A stretch of 64,000 bases of DNA from Bettongia penicillata ogilbyi (Eukaryota > Chordata > Mammalia > Diprotodontia > Potoroidae): NCBI GenBank assembly GCA_023548195.1, contig JAJHZJ010000009.1, forward strand, positions 5,234,715-5,298,714. Reading direction: 5' to 3'. The position numbers and the translations under genes were made by a program. This document shows positions 10,120-21,741 of the stretch, piece by piece; position 1 is the first letter of the stretch; each line of letters starts with the position of its first letter. The notes below the pieces were generated by a model. It was not told the DNA's origin, did not search any database, and worked only from the letters and a program-made list of their open reading frames with translations.

Positions 10120-10420
10120 GTCCAATAATATTTGCCATAACAGCTCTCACTTTAAGGTTTGACAATATGTTTTCCCTACATTGATGTTGGCAGTGCAGGT
10201 ATCATTAATTTTTATTTTATAGATGAAGTTCAGAGAGGTTGAGTAACAGATAGGGGGTCACCCAGCTAGTGTCAGAGCTTCAACTCCCATTCAGATCTTC
10301 TCTCTCCAAGACTCAGTGCCCTCTCCACCAGGTCAGTTAGCATTAACTACCTCAGTAGATTATTATGAGGACTGAGTGCGATAACCAACATGAAACAGTT
10401 TTTGCAAAATGCAAATATCA
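10120..10420. mobile_element. Two opposed MIR fragments
   Basis: About 10120-10335 is MIR antisense ('tttattttatagatgaag', 'gtcacccagctagtgtc'). About 10345-10420 reads like MIR sense ('taactacctcagtag', 'tattatgaggactg'). Confidence 0.5.
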
Positions 10421-11084
10421 TTGTTCGCAATTCCAACACTCTTAATGCTCAAATTAATTTGTTCTTCATTGGAAGAACAGCTTCAGTTTTCCACGTACAA
10501 GCCTAAACAAGAGTCCCAGATAGGAAATGCTATTTCTATTCCTCTTATTTCCCAATTATAATTAGGACTGTCTCAAGGCAACGGAAACATAAACCTTCCA
10601 CTAATAAGTTGGATGACATGGAAAAAATAGATTTTTAAAAATGGAGCTGACTATCATGTCAACACTGTGACATGAACAAGAAATAGAGGGAGGAAATCTG
10701 AAATATGAAGTTTTATTCAATGGGAGAAGACTCCAACAATACAACCTAAAATGATAGCATATTATGTGTTGGAGAAAATTCAAAGCACTGAGCAGCACCA
10801 GCAAGGGCCGGACTTCATAACATGGGAATCAGCCAGTTAGTTCCACCTAGACTTAGCAGCTGCATCTCATGCCGCTACAGAAACAAAGCAAGCCAGCAGC
10901 ACATCCCATCAGACAGGTGATGAGGGCTCTGACCCATCCAGTCAGACAGCAGGCCATCCCAGCTGCAGGTCTCCTCCTCGGTTTGTTCAGTGTACTCTTT
11001 CTGAATCCAAAAATAGCAAATAGTCCAAACAAGGCAAAGAATTAGGTATGAAAGCCAAGAAGCCACCTCAGGAGGCTTACTGGT
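10421..11084. other. Unassigned sequence
   Basis: No gene or nameable repeat. The short open frames have no domain I recognise. Confidence 0.4.
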
Positions 11085-11221
11085 GATAGACAGCTTAGTC
11101 TAGGTGTATGACCCAAGGCAAATCGTTTTCACCTCTCACCCTGGTTTCCTTGCCAGTAAAATGAGTGGGGTGGAATTAGCTGAACTCTTAAGGGCCTTTC
11201 AGTTCTCAAATTCTGTGATTC
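11085..11221 (+). mobile_element. MIR3-like SINE 3' half
   Basis: 'gtatgacccaaggcaaatcg', 'cagtaaaatgagtgggg', 'agggcctttcagttctcaa', 'ttctgtgattct' is the MIR3 3' order. Confidence 0.65.
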
Positions 11222-12392
11222 TAATCTGATGTCCAGAAGGCTGGCTGTTCTGCTTTTCTGATTTCTATATTAGAAATGGAAACATGTGATTTCGTTCTAA
11301 TATCAAAGGAACAGAGACTTGGTAAATAGGGCTTCATTGATCTAAGTTGGAGGGATGGGAGTGAGCAGTAGATTCCAAGAACTAAAGTTTGAGATAAAAA
11401 GAGGGGAAGAGGCAAGTGGAGGACCTTGGGGGAAGAAAGACTCTGTCCATTGGACATGTACTACACACAACATGACCCAACACTGGAAGAAACTGACGAG
11501 CTACATAGCAAACAAACTCAGGGTTTGTGTTTCATAATTCACATGGTACTCAAGCAGAAGCAGCTATGCAAGCTCCAATATATTCTGTACCCTCAGACCT
11601 ATTTCAATCCCGAATTTTGCGAACTCTTTTATATGGGGATTCAAATTAGTCTGGGGGACTGACAGCACCAGTCAGTCTGATTTGAAAATCAAAATGGTGA
11701 AACTTTACAAGCTGATTTGGATTTCTCTGGCTGATCCTGTGACTAGGACCAGAAGAGTAAAGCAGTTAACACAGGACAATGCACTGACTAGTATTTAGAG
11801 AAAAACTATGTGAACGTAGTGGAAACTGCTAAATAAAGAGACGGTTAGATCTGTTTCCTGACAATGGTTAAGAAAAGCTTCAGTGCACAAGGAAGAACAT
11901 GGATGAACTGGAAAGTATCCAAATAACTCAGGCCAACTTGCCCATGCCAAACTACCATAAATCCAGGGCGTGCATTATCTTGATAGAGGTGTCTATTCTC
12001 TACTTTGCTTTGGGTGAAGACACTTCCCCTAGGGTAGCAATTCAGACTATTAAAAGAATAAGAAAAAAAGAAAAATATTAGTGGATGAAAATATTAATAA
12101 GCATGTATATAGTACTTTAAGTTTTTTACGTATGTATTGTAAACTTTTTATTTATTTTAAGCTAAAATACAAAATGAGAAAAGAAAGAAAGAACATTTCC
12201 ATGTACACAGAAAAATATGAGAAGATTCAATATAAAACAACACATTTCCATTTCAAGAAAACCATATAATAAATACTACACATTGTTTTCAAAGCTACCC
12301 AGCTTTTCTTTCCTTCCTTCTAGCTTTTTTTGTTCTCTGCTGTGCACTTTTTATTTTTTTTTACTCTCTCCCTCCCCTCTAGTACTTGCAAA
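11222..12392. other. Unassigned sequence
   Basis: No assignable gene or repeat. It includes A-rich and T-rich stretches near 12050-12370. Confidence 0.4.
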
Positions 12393-12606
12393 ACAACTTA
12401 CATTTATTATCTTTATTTAGCCTTTCAACAATCCAAAGAGGTAGGTGTTATTATTCTCTCCATTCTAGAGATGAGGATAATGAGGAATAATCATCTGATT
12501 TGTCCAGGATTGTACAGCTACTAAGTGTGTGTATGCAATAGAATTCCAACTCAAGTGTTCCTGATTCCAGGAAGGGCATTTTGTCCACTGCACCACCTAG
12601 TTTAGC
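12393..12606 (-). mobile_element. MIR SINE, marsupial variant
   Basis: 'ggtaggtgttattattctc', 'tctagagatgaggataatg', 'ccaggattgtacagctac', and the head end 'gtccactgcaccacctag'. Confidence 0.75.
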
Positions 12607-13602
12607 TTCTGAAATGCCATCTAAATGCTGGCTACTGTATTATTGTAGTTATTGCTGGTATTATTAAAGAACCTAATTTGGTCAGGTCAAAGGACAATGT
12701 CAGGGTGCTAAAACTATCTATTTCTTTTATCCTATCATTCGTTGCTTTCCTCCTGTCATTTTTTAACTCTTTGATACTATTCCATTCAATGCTTCTGTAT
12801 TGTTAATGAAGATGTCTTTTTTTCTTGTTCTCTGCTTACATAGCTATCCAGGGTCTCTTACAGGCCAAGGAAGAAACAGAGCATAATATTGGTTGGATAC
12901 TTGAGAAAGGCACTCATCTATTTATTGAGCTGGAAAATGATAGCAAAAATACAATAATCACACAGTTGATTCTTCTAAGCCAGAAGTCAACAAAAGGCTT
13001 GAATATTGCCTCTGTTAGCTTACAAAAATAGCTTGCCAGTTGACTCAGGGAGAGAAAAAAAAGACTTTTGTGGATAAAAGGTATTCTACTATTCTTAATA
13101 CCTTTCAATTTATTTCTCAGCTTGACTCTTTCTTTGGGGATGTGGGTAAAGTATGGGGCATAAATGACTTTTCTACGTTATTTGTACTTTGGATTATTTA
13201 TCACTATTGCTTTTCAATCCCTTCTCTTCAACTGAGTCCTTTTTTATAACAAAGAAAAACAAATGAGCGAAACAGACAGGAACTACCATTGACATTATCT
13301 TCAGCCATCCTATAGTCAAGTACCTCCCTACTGAGATGGTTTGTTTCATTGTCAATCCATACCAGCATTAGAACTTTTGTATAACTTGAATATTGATATA
13401 TTTAGTGTTATCTCTTCCCATATGCCTCTGATGTCCACACATGCATCATTTCTTGCAGCTCATTAATATCCCACAGATATCTGCATGCCATAATTTGAGA
13501 CATTCAATAATCAATGAAAAACCATTTTGCTTCTTTATTTGTTTATTCCTTCAAGCTTGAGTTTTCCAAGAGATAGAGTCCAATTGTGGCTAATGGTCCT
13601 TG
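12607..13602. other. Unassigned sequence
   Basis: AT-rich with no recognisable gene or repeat. Confidence 0.4.
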
Positions 13603-13648
13603 GAATCATAGAATGATAAGCGGGAGTTGGAAGATTCCTTAGACATTG
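13603..13648 (-). mobile_element. MIR3-like end fragment
   Basis: 'gaatcatagaatgataagc', 'gggagttggaagattcct' is the antisense MIR3 3' terminus. Confidence 0.5.
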
Positions 13649-13649
13649 T

Positions 13650-14135
13650 GAGTGGAAGCATGGAGCAAGATAGAGTGAGTGCCAAACTTGGAGTTAGAAA
13701 AACATGGGTTCAAGAACTTCCTTAAACAGAAGCAGTGAAAGCCTGGGCAAAAATCTCTGAATCTCAGTTTCTCCTTTTGTTTCTGTTGAGTTGTTTCAGT
13801 CCCCATTTGGGATTTTCTTGGCAAAATTACTGGAGTGGTTTATCATTTCCTTCTCCAGTTCATTTTACAGATAAGGAAACTGAGGCAAAACAGGGTTAAG
13901 TGACTTGTCTGGGGTCATGCAACTAGTAAGTGTCTGGGACCAGATTTGAACTCAGGTCTTCCTGATTCTAAGCCCACTGCCACCTAGATGCTCCTTCCAT
14001 CTTTAAAAAGTGACTAATAATAGCACTTTCCTTTCAGGCGTATTATAAGAATCAGATAGTACCTTGAAAGCACTTTACAAATATTTTTAAAGTGCTATAA
14101 ATGTCAACTGTAATTGCAATTATTTTTACTATTTC
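13650..14135 (+). mobile_element. MIR split by a SINE insertion
   Basis: MIR sense halves lie at 13650-13771 ('cttggagttagaaaaacatg', 'gaatctcagtttctcc') and about 13997-14135 ('gtgactaataatagcac', 'ttgaaagcactttacaaa'). They flank a minus-strand SINE. 'ctcctt' appears at both edges (13771-13776 and 13991-13996). Confidence 0.65.
13777..13990 (-). mobile_element. tRNA-headed marsupial SINE
   Basis: Antisense order: 'cccatttgggattttcttgg', 'ctggagtggtttatcatttc', 'ttacagataaggaaactgag', 'gggtcatgcaactagtaag', 'actgccacctagatgctcc'. It is inserted into the older MIR. Confidence 0.85.
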
Positions 14136-14739
14136 ATCCAAAACATCAGAAGGACAAAAATGCCTTTTATAATTAAAAAAATTCAATGTTGCTGGTAATT
14201 GTCCAGAAGTCACACCTTACCATAGAATATATATTAGTTAATCTTTTGATCTTCTATTTTAATATTTTTAGATTATAAAGTAAATAATGAATAACACCAA
14301 TCTAATCTGAGGATTCTGGTCATAGGCTTTCTTGAGGCTGCTCATGTCACTATTATTTTGGATTATGAAGTTGTAATTAAGTGCTCTGGAGTACCTGGGA
14401 ATCTGGTTCTTTTGTTTCTTCTCCATTCTTCCTTATTCCATAATTAAATAGCTAATTGCAAATCATGGAAAGCAAAAGAAGGAAAAAGAATTCAAGTGTG
14501 TATAGCATGAGGTGGGGTAGAAGAGTTAAGTATCTACCCTCCCAGGTCCAAGGAATTTCAAAGTGACAGTAGGAAAATATTCCAGAGTTAATCTCTGGGA
14601 AGCTTACTAGTAGTCCTAAAAATTAGTAATTTTTTAAGTGGTCAAAATGAACAAAAATTCTCAAAACAAAAATTATGAGCTATTAAAAGCACATGAAATA
14701 TTGGGCCAAATCATTAATAATAAGGTGAGTTGAACTCTA
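14136..14739. other. Unassigned sequence
   Basis: AT-rich. I see no gene and no repeat I can name. Confidence 0.4.
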
Positions 14740-14815
14740 GGTTTTCAACTTAAAAGCTGACAAAAGTTTCAAAAGCTGAGAATAGTCAATGTTGGAGGGG
14801 CTGTGGAAAAGTAGC
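14740..14815 (+). mobile_element. Degenerate L1 3' fragment (weak)
   Basis: 'aatgttggaggggctgtgg' followed by 'aaaagtagcc' resembles the sense L1 3' region 'aatgttggagaggctgtggaaa'-type pattern. Confidence 0.35.
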
Positions 14816-14979
14816 CATAAAACAACAAAAAGAATGAAAATCAAATAAAATGTTATGCAATTATAATAACCAAGTATGACCCTGAAGATGAGAAAATATA
14901 CCTGCCTCCCCTCGTCACAGAGAGAAAGAACACTGAACATGAAATAAGCATAGTACTCTCAGATTAGATTCATGTGTTG
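14816..14979. other. Unassigned sequence
   Basis: Short AT-rich stretch between two L1 scraps. Nothing nameable. Confidence 0.3.
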
Positions 14980-15300
14980 GTTTGTTTTGCAGAATTGCTT
15001 TTTTCTTGGTCTCTCTTTGCTATATACCTATGACTTTTCTCTTTTTTGTTGTTCTTTCCTATCATACTTTCATAGTTATTATGTATGTTGTTTTCTTGGG
15101 TCTACTTATTTCATTTCGTGTAAGTTTATAAGTCTTTTTGCACTTTTCTGTATTCTTCAGATTCATTGCTTTCTTATGGCTCAGTGATATTACCTTGTAC
15201 CCATCCATCATATTTTGTTTGTCCATTGCCCAATCATTGGGCACCAATTTTGCATTCAATTTTCTTCTGCCATGTAAAGCTCTACTCTAAATATTTGAGG
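14980..15300 (-). mobile_element. L1 3' region, 5'-truncated copy
   Basis: Antisense marsupial L1 3' text: 'cttttctgtattcttcag', 'gcccaatcattgggcacc', 'tttgcattcaattttcttc' and 'aaatatttg'. Compare 58300-58480 in the large minus-strand L1. Confidence 0.55.
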
Positions 15301-15324
15301 TCTGTAAGATCTTTATGTGTTCGT

Positions 15325-15455
15325 TGTTTCTCCCATTAGAATGTAAGCTCTTTGGGAGTAAATATTGTTTCATTCTTGTACTGGTATCCTCTGAGCCTAG
15401 CACAATACTTGGCACATTGTAGTTGCCTAATAAATGCTTCTCTATTGATTGGTCA
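15325..15455 (+). mobile_element. L2 LINE 3' end
   Basis: Canonical L2 ending: 'agaatgtaagctctttggg', 'cctctgagcctagcacaat', 'taataaatgcttctctattg'. Confidence 0.8.
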
Positions 15456-16554
15456 TTTTATTTAAGTGTACTTTTGCAGTTATAGTCAATAAATTAACCT
15501 TCTATCCTTATTTGAATATGTCAGGGTTGACCATTAAAATGTGACGCATAGAGATAACTGAAATAGTTGGCAAAATTTTAGAGGACATTATTAAAAGGAC
15601 ATTTTCTGAGTAATTAAAAGTGGAAGCAATGATCATTAAGATGCCATAAGGGCTTGTTATGAATAAATTTTGGAAGACATTTCCATTTTTTGGCAAAGGT
15701 TAATAGATGAATATGTAGTGTGGGATTGGGCATGTGTAGACCGCTGAGATGGAGTCTTTTTACATGATGAACTCCAAGGAACTATTTCTGAGAGAATAAT
15801 AGTGCTGTGTAAGGGAAATGCCTTGGATAGGCACGCTATAAAGTGTATGTAGACATTCTGTAACTCATTCAAGTTGACTAAACTTGCATTGAGGAGGAGG
15901 TTCTATGATTGGCTAGGGAGAGATTCCAAAGGTATTGTCCAATTTAGTTAGTCTATTGGCCTCACATCTCTTAGGGGACCATGATGACCAGTGAAGAAAG
16001 TAGAACCTACAACCTTGTGAGTTTGAAAGGTCCAGAAGGCTCCTTGGCATGTTTTCATTGTAGAGTCCAGAGTTCAGATTTTATTGCCAATGATGCCATA
16101 TTTCAGTGCTGCATTGATGCCCTATAAAAGTAAGAAGCAATTCGGGGAAGTAATTTTCAGAAACCTAGCCAGGTAGTAGATGAGGTAAAGGCTTATCCAG
16201 TAGTCATGCTGCATTTGAACATGAACTTGATGGAGCTCACAGTAGGTAGGAGGAACTCAATAGTTTTGGGGACTTACATCCTTCTCCTTTCCTTCCCCTA
16301 GAGACTGGGGTAGTGTAAGAGGGATTATACCCCGGAGGTGTTTGTTCTTACTCTATCTTTGAAGTAAATATCCTTTAAGAACTAATCTAATGTTGATATT
16401 ATATGGAACTGAGGGTGCTCTTCACAGTCCTTTAACAATGGGGGCATCACAGTCAATGGGGATTCAAGTCAATGGCACAAAAAAGGAGACTCTCCACCAT
16501 TCCTTTAGATGATCTGAAAATTCTGAACAGAAGAAGAAGTGGGGCCACAATCAA
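15456..16554. other. Unassigned sequence with one block shared with 22.95 kb
   Basis: No gene. Positions 15788-15840 match 22950-23002 at about 43 of 53 positions by hand alignment, so part of this tract belongs to an interspersed repeat I cannot name. Confidence 0.4.
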
Positions 16555-17850
16555 ACATATTACAAATATATCCTGAGAATAGCATTGACATGTTTTATCT
16601 GGTTTCCAACAAGGTAGCTGACAAAATCTCTTATATTCTTTTGAAAAAGATGGAGAGATTTGGACTGGAAGACATTACAGATAAGAAGTGGCTGAGAAAT
16701 TGAAACCAAAACATCAATCTAGCTAGAAGTTCCTACAAGAATGCTGTAGGCTCTGTCTTTATCCCTGTTCTACTGAGTATTTTATCAATGAATTGGATGG
16801 AGGAGTACTTGTCAAACTTTTAGATTCCACAGAGCTAGAAAGAATAGTTAACACGAGATACAGGAGCCCAGTGATCTCATAACACCTCCTCAGGCAGGAA
16901 TTAGAGGCTGAAACTAACAAAAAGGCATTGACCATGGATTTAGATTTTAAAAATAAGCTACATAAGTATAGGATGAGTGCATTTTGACTTGAAAATGATT
17001 TCTAGTTCTATTTGGCATAAAATTATTCAATAATATGATGTGTCAGCCTATGAAGATAATGTGATCTTATACTTCATTAATAAAATTATAATGTCCAAGG
17101 TGAAGGAAATGATAATTCTGCTGTGCTGTGCTCTAATCAAACCATATTTGTAGCACTGCTTCCACTTTGGGACACCACATTTTAGAAGGGAAGAAAGAAA
17201 ATTTCATTTGAAGGAGGTAACCAAATATATAGGGATGTATTTATGTATATGAGTAAATGAATTTATACATATGTGTGTGTATATAAAAAGGAAAAGAGAA
17301 GGGGAAGGGAATAAGTATTTATTTAGCACTTACTATGTGCCAGGCACTATACTAAACTTCTTTTATAAATATATCATTTGAGATATCATGTCATATAAGT
17401 AGATAGAAACACATATGTATATATACTAATACACACACATACGTGTGTGTTTATACGGAACTAAATTTCAGAACACTGAGAGAACTGAAAACCATACAAA
17501 GATGATTTGAAGGAATGTTAAGGTCCCATTCAGCTCTAAATCTATAATCTGTGATTCTATAAACCAGGGATGTTTAACGTGGAAAAGACTTAGGAAGGAC
17601 ATGGCAACTGTCTTTAAATATGTGACGTGTTTTCAAGTAGAAGAACAATTGGACTTGTTCTCCTTGGCCTAAGAGGGCAAATTGTGTAAGTTACAAACTC
17701 AAGTCAGCATGAGGAAAAGTAGAATGGGTTTCCCTGAAGGAAGTGAGCAGGATTAGTGAGTTCCCCACCACTTGAGATTTTAAAATAGTTTGGGCAGGAG
17801 GAAGGGAAGGAAGAGGTGGTACTTGATAACTTCAGATGTTCTGTCTAGTT
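16555..17850 (+). mobile_element. L3/CR1 LINE, ORF2 C-terminal region, interrupted
   Basis: The order follows CR1 ORF2: 'aaggtagctgacaaaatctc' near 16611, 'tttatcaatgaattggatgg' near 16781, 'attctgctgtgctgtgctc' near 17115, 'gggacaccacattttagaa' near 17168. After an insert at about 17226-17557 it resumes: 'gggatgtttaacgtgg' near 17567, 'attggacttgttctcc', 'gagttccccaccacttgag'. The ORF is destroyed. This is the longest L3/CR1 copy in the window. Confidence 0.75.
17226..17557. mobile_element. Insert in the L3 copy: MIR scraps and TA/CA runs
   Basis: 17310-17400 is MIR antisense ('tttagcacttactatgtgcc'). 17515-17557 is a MIR3 3' end ('ggtcccattcagctctaaa', 'tctgtgattct'). Between and before them are ATGT/TA-rich microsatellite stretches (17235-17285, 17400-17455). 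Confidence 0.5.
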
Positions 17851-18354
17851 TCATATCTGAGTCTAAGATGCTGATACATAGTCTGGCCCTGTGAACATGG
17901 TGATATTGGCAATGTCTATCCTTGGTAAACCTTCTTTCCCTTCATTTGCACCCTCCATCTCCTTTCCTTCCTACTCTGTTCCTATTTTGGCCTCATGGTG
18001 TTCTATCCTATCACCAAAGGAAAGAAATATAATTAAAGTTTTAGGTACCTACTAACTTGTTCCTGGGCCAGAATGATGTAGTATTTGCATTTTTATAGAT
18101 GCATAGAGTAAGTAACAATATAAAGAAATAAATTGCTCAGCATTTAATTAGGCACTGGTAGAGGTAAACATCTTGGCAAGGAGTCTTCCAGGACTCCTTG
18201 AAATCATCACCCTATATAATTGATCACTTACTCTACTTAATTCCTAACCCTTTCCATTTCCAAGACCCGCTCTTCAACTTGCAAACTGAAGATGCCAATT
18301 AACCCACCTTCATCTACTGGAATATCACCAAAAACCTGTGTGGTAAGCTTTCCA
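17851..18354. other. Unassigned sequence
   Basis: No gene or nameable repeat. Confidence 0.4.
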
Positions 18355-18369
18355 TCAGTCTGATTATGA

Positions 18370-19030
18370 AAAGAAAGTCAGCCAAGTGGAAAAGGACATC
18401 CAGAATCTTAAGGAAGAAAGTGACTCCTTGAAAATTAGAATTTGGCAAGGTAAAGCCAGCAAAGTTACGAGACCAAGAAATAGTATAACAAAATATAAAA
18501 AACGAAAAAAAAATAGAAGAAAATGTGAAACATCTCAAAAGAAAAACAACTGATCTGGAGAACAGATAAAGAAAAGAAAAATAAGAAAAATTTGATTACC
18601 TGAAAGCAATAATCAAAAAAAGAATCTTGATACAATAATGCAAGGAATAATTAAAGAAAATTGTCCTGAAGCACTAGAACAAGAGGGGAGAGTAGAAACA
18701 GAAACAAATCCTCTAATCACCACCTGAAAGAGATCCTATGAGGAAAACCTATAAGAATATCACAGTTAAATTCTGAAGCCCCCAGCTCAAGGAGCAAATA
18801 TTATGAGTAACAAGAAAAAAATAATTTAAATATGGCAAAGCCACAATTACAATTACCCAAGACCTAGCAGTAGCTGCACTAAAAGATCACAGGTCTTCAA
18901 ACACTACATACAAAACAACAAAAGAACTGAGGTTGCAGCTGAACATATTACACCCCAAAAAGTTAAGCATAATTCTGAATGAAAAAAGAGAACATCCAAT
19001 TAACTGCCAGACTTTCAAGATTTTATTATA
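18370..19030 (+). pseudogene. L1 ORF1-type RNA-binding protein, decayed
   Basis: This ORF1 remnant belongs to the half-LINE above. ORF1 proteins of L1 form coiled-coil trimers that bind element RNA and act as chaperones in the retrotransposition particle. Here only the later coiled coil, the RRM-like region and part of the C-terminal domain are traceable. Several in-frame stops and shifts rule out a product. Recognition is from peptide-block order only. Confidence 0.55.
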
Positions 19031-19374
19031 AAAAGACCTAAACTCAACAGACAATTTGACATCTAAGAGAAATATAAGGTAAACATCAAAGACTAATTAC
19101 AAGGGACTCAATAAGGATAGACTTTACTATTTATGCCAAGAAGGATAAACTACATGTCTAAGATTGTAATTAGTAATTGGGTAGTTTGAAAGAAAGACTG
19201 GGGTAGACCTGAGTATGATGTAATTCTAAAAAGTAACATCATCTAGGAAAATATAAAAAGAGTAATTATACAAATGAGGTATGAGAAGAAGAACTCTCAC
19301 AATGGAATTAAATGGGGGAGGAGGGCTGGTAGTTCAGGAACCCCACTCACACCAGACCTGGGTTAAAGAGAGAA

Positions 19375-19375
19375 C

Positions 19376-19406
<31 letters not shown>

Positions 19407-19606
19407 ATGTATATATGTATATATACACATATGTATACACACATACATATACATATATGCATATATACATATATACACGTATATGCATATATACATATAT
19501 ACACATATATACATATACATATATACGCACATGCGCACACACATATATACATATATATTATATATATGTGTGTATATATATATATACACACACACATATA
19601 CATATT
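19375..19606. repeat. Long TA/CA/ATGT microsatellite
   Basis: About 230 bases of alternating purine-pyrimidine sequence: (TA)n, then (TGTA)n and (CATA)n variants, a GCGCACATGCGCAC-like patch near 19526, and (CA)n. Open frames here on both strands are artefacts of the repeat. It lies inside the older half-LINE. Confidence 0.9.
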
Positions 19607-20594
19607 TAGAAGGGAGTAAAAGTCTTCTAAATTTATAAAGAAATAAGGGAGTGAGGGAATGCGATAGATGGTATAGATGGGTCTCTAGATTAATGGGAAT
19701 GGGGTAAAGAGAGAACAACAAATATATCTGGAAGATTATAAAAATCGTCTAAATTCAGACAGAAACAAGAAGGCAATGGGAAAGGGTGGGTAGAGAGAAT
19801 AAGGGAGGAATATGGAGGGGGCAGGGAGGTAAGTTAAGCAACAGAAGGGCAAGGAGTGGGTAGAAGTAAAGTAGAGAAGTCAGAAGGGATAGGAAATAAG
19901 AGATACATACAAACATAAAATAAAGATCAAGAGTACAATTTATTAGGGAAAAAACAAGGGGTAGTATTAATGATCTCAAACAAAGTTAAAGCTAAAATAG
20001 ATTTAATGAAAAGAGGGAAACTAAACTATATGTTAGTCATGTTAATCAATATTGTTTTAAGCTATTTAAAATGACTAGTCAGTATAAAGTTGGAATAGTG
20101 CTGTGGTGTAGAAAGTGATGAGTTGGTGGACTTAGAAAAATATGGAAAGATTGAGACTTATAAAGGAAGATGTTATCCATACTCAGAGAAACAGAAGACA
20201 AATATATAGTACAATTTTATATAGATACATATGGATGTGTATGTTTATATATGAATGAGTATAGATATGTATGTGTATGTATATGTTATGTATGTATGTG
20301 TATATCTGAGTTTAATTGAAGCCTTCCTTAAGAAAAGGGGGGAAAAGAACAAAGTAAAAAAAAATGCACAGCAGAGAACAAATGAAAACTCACAAGGAAG
20401 CAAAGATGGACAGCTCCAAACACAATGTGTAGGATTTATTATATAGACTTCCTTGATATGGAAATTTATTGCTGTATAATTTAAATCCTCTCTTATATTC
20501 TGCTATGCAATAACAATGCTTTTTTTTTCCTTTTCTTTTTGTGTATTTAATTTTTATTATTTGTTTAAAATAAATTAATTTTGAAAAGTAAGGG

Positions 20595-20650
20595 AGGACA
20601 AGGAGAGGAGAAAAGAAAGGAGGAGAGAGAGAGAGTTTTAAATGTGAAAC
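20595..20650. repeat. GA-rich low-complexity tract
   Basis: 'aggagaggagaaaagaaagg' and '(ag)n' follow the half-LINE polyA region. Confidence 0.6.
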
Positions 20651-20733
20651 TAAACAAATACACATATAGATATACATATACCTATGAAGACATATACATA
20701 TATGTATGCATGCATACATATGCATGTAACATG
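20651..20733. repeat. TA-rich block, copy A
   Basis: 83 bases almost identical to 21435-21523 apart from a six-base insertion and a few substitutions. The two share 'taaacaaatacacatatag' at the left edge and 'tatgcatgtaacatg' at the right edge. Flanking sequence differs. Confidence 0.8.
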
Positions 20734-21319
20734 AGTAAAAATCAATGGAGTTTTAAGTCCTAGAGGTAAATCAGAAGTCAGAAGTTTCCAAAGAAATATA
20801 CTATAGCCACCTACAACACCTTTTCAGCTAGGCATGGAACTAATAGGAGATTATCACTGGATATATATGGAAAGACTTGTCACAGTGTCTTATTATACTG
20901 TCATAATGCTGGGATAAAATCTGAGAATTGAGTCCAAGGTTATATAAGGGATTCCCACAAAATAAAAGAACTTCATTCCGTTGATGATTGAAGTAATTCA
21001 CCAAGATTTCTGGGAACATTGAGGGCTAAGAGATCCCAGGAGAACCAAGTTCCTTTAGATATCGCTTAAAAGCTGGAACAGAAGTGTTGATTTAAAAAAG
21101 GCAAAATACCTAAAATCCTCAAAAGTAGATCATTTTTGGAAAAAGAGCACTCAAATATATGACAGATGTTTCTACAAAATGAAAAATAATGTGAAGTATG
21201 AGATATAGAAACAGAAATGCTGAAAGAAAAATATAGTTAGACATCACCACTGGGAAAACCAGGACCACAAGTAGAACTTCCTCAAGATACAGAGCCCAGA
21301 AGAAAGAAATTAATTAAAC
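20734..21319. other. Unassigned sequence
   Basis: No gene or nameable repeat between the TA-rich copies. Confidence 0.4.
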
Positions 21320-21741
21320 TTCAATCAATTTCTCAAAACTACTTATTAGGTACCTACTATGTTTCAGGTACTATCAGTACAAAGGCTAACCAGTGATGCA
21401 GTCTTTCCCCTCGAGAAAACAAGAACGCTACATATAAACAAATACACATATAGATATACATATGCATATACCTATGAATGTATATACATATATGCATGCA
21501 TGCATACATATGCATGTAACATGTATACATATAGGTTATTTGCTTATGTTGTATATCTATACAAATATTCTATATAAATGTATACATAGTAAATAAAAGA
21601 TAAATTTGGAGAAAGGAGAGACTCTAGTAGCCAAAGGGCAGAGTAAGAAAAGTCTATAAGTAGGAAGTAGTACAAAATCAAACTTTCAAGAACAAGAGTG
21701 GTGCTAAGAAATGGCCTTAAGGATGAAATGCATTCTAACTA
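21320..21741 (-). mobile_element. L2 LINE, first part
   Basis: Antisense L2: 'attaggtacctactatgt', 'gcagtctttcccctcgaga', then microsatellite, then 'agagactctagtagcc' and 'ggatgaaatgcattctaac'. It is interrupted by the solo LTR and resumes at 22312. Confidence 0.65.
21435..21523. repeat. TA-rich block, copy B
   Basis: Near-identical partner of 20651-20733, about 785 bases away in direct orientation, embedded in the L2 element. Additional TATA-rich sequence continues to about 21590. Confidence 0.8.

Larger units (their letters stand above)
18355..20590 (+). mobile_element. Older half-LINE (HAL1-like): L1 ORF1 remnant without ORF2
   Basis: 18370 to about 19030 tracks L1 ORF1: codons for a glutamate/lysine-rich coiled coil, then text equivalent to the GKTTDLENR, KENCPE-LE and SPPERDP blocks ('aaaacaactgatctggaga' near 18544; 'gaaaattgtcctgaagcac' near 18656; 'caccacctgaaagagatcc' near 18718). 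Stops and frameshifts are frequent. Instead of ORF2, about 1.5 kb of non-coding sequence follows, ending 'gtttaaaataaattaatttt' with an AATAAA at about 20569. No EN or RT motif is visible. Its 3' part differs from the copies at 23.3, 24.4, 44.7 and 47.3 kb, so it appears to be a separate lineage. Confidence 0.6.

Noticed and set aside
19281..19721. Open frames of 70-124 codons on both strands at 19.3-19.7 kb
   Set aside because: They are translations of TA/CA/ATGT microsatellite (runs of Tyr, Ile, His, Val, Cys) and occur on both strands in several frames.
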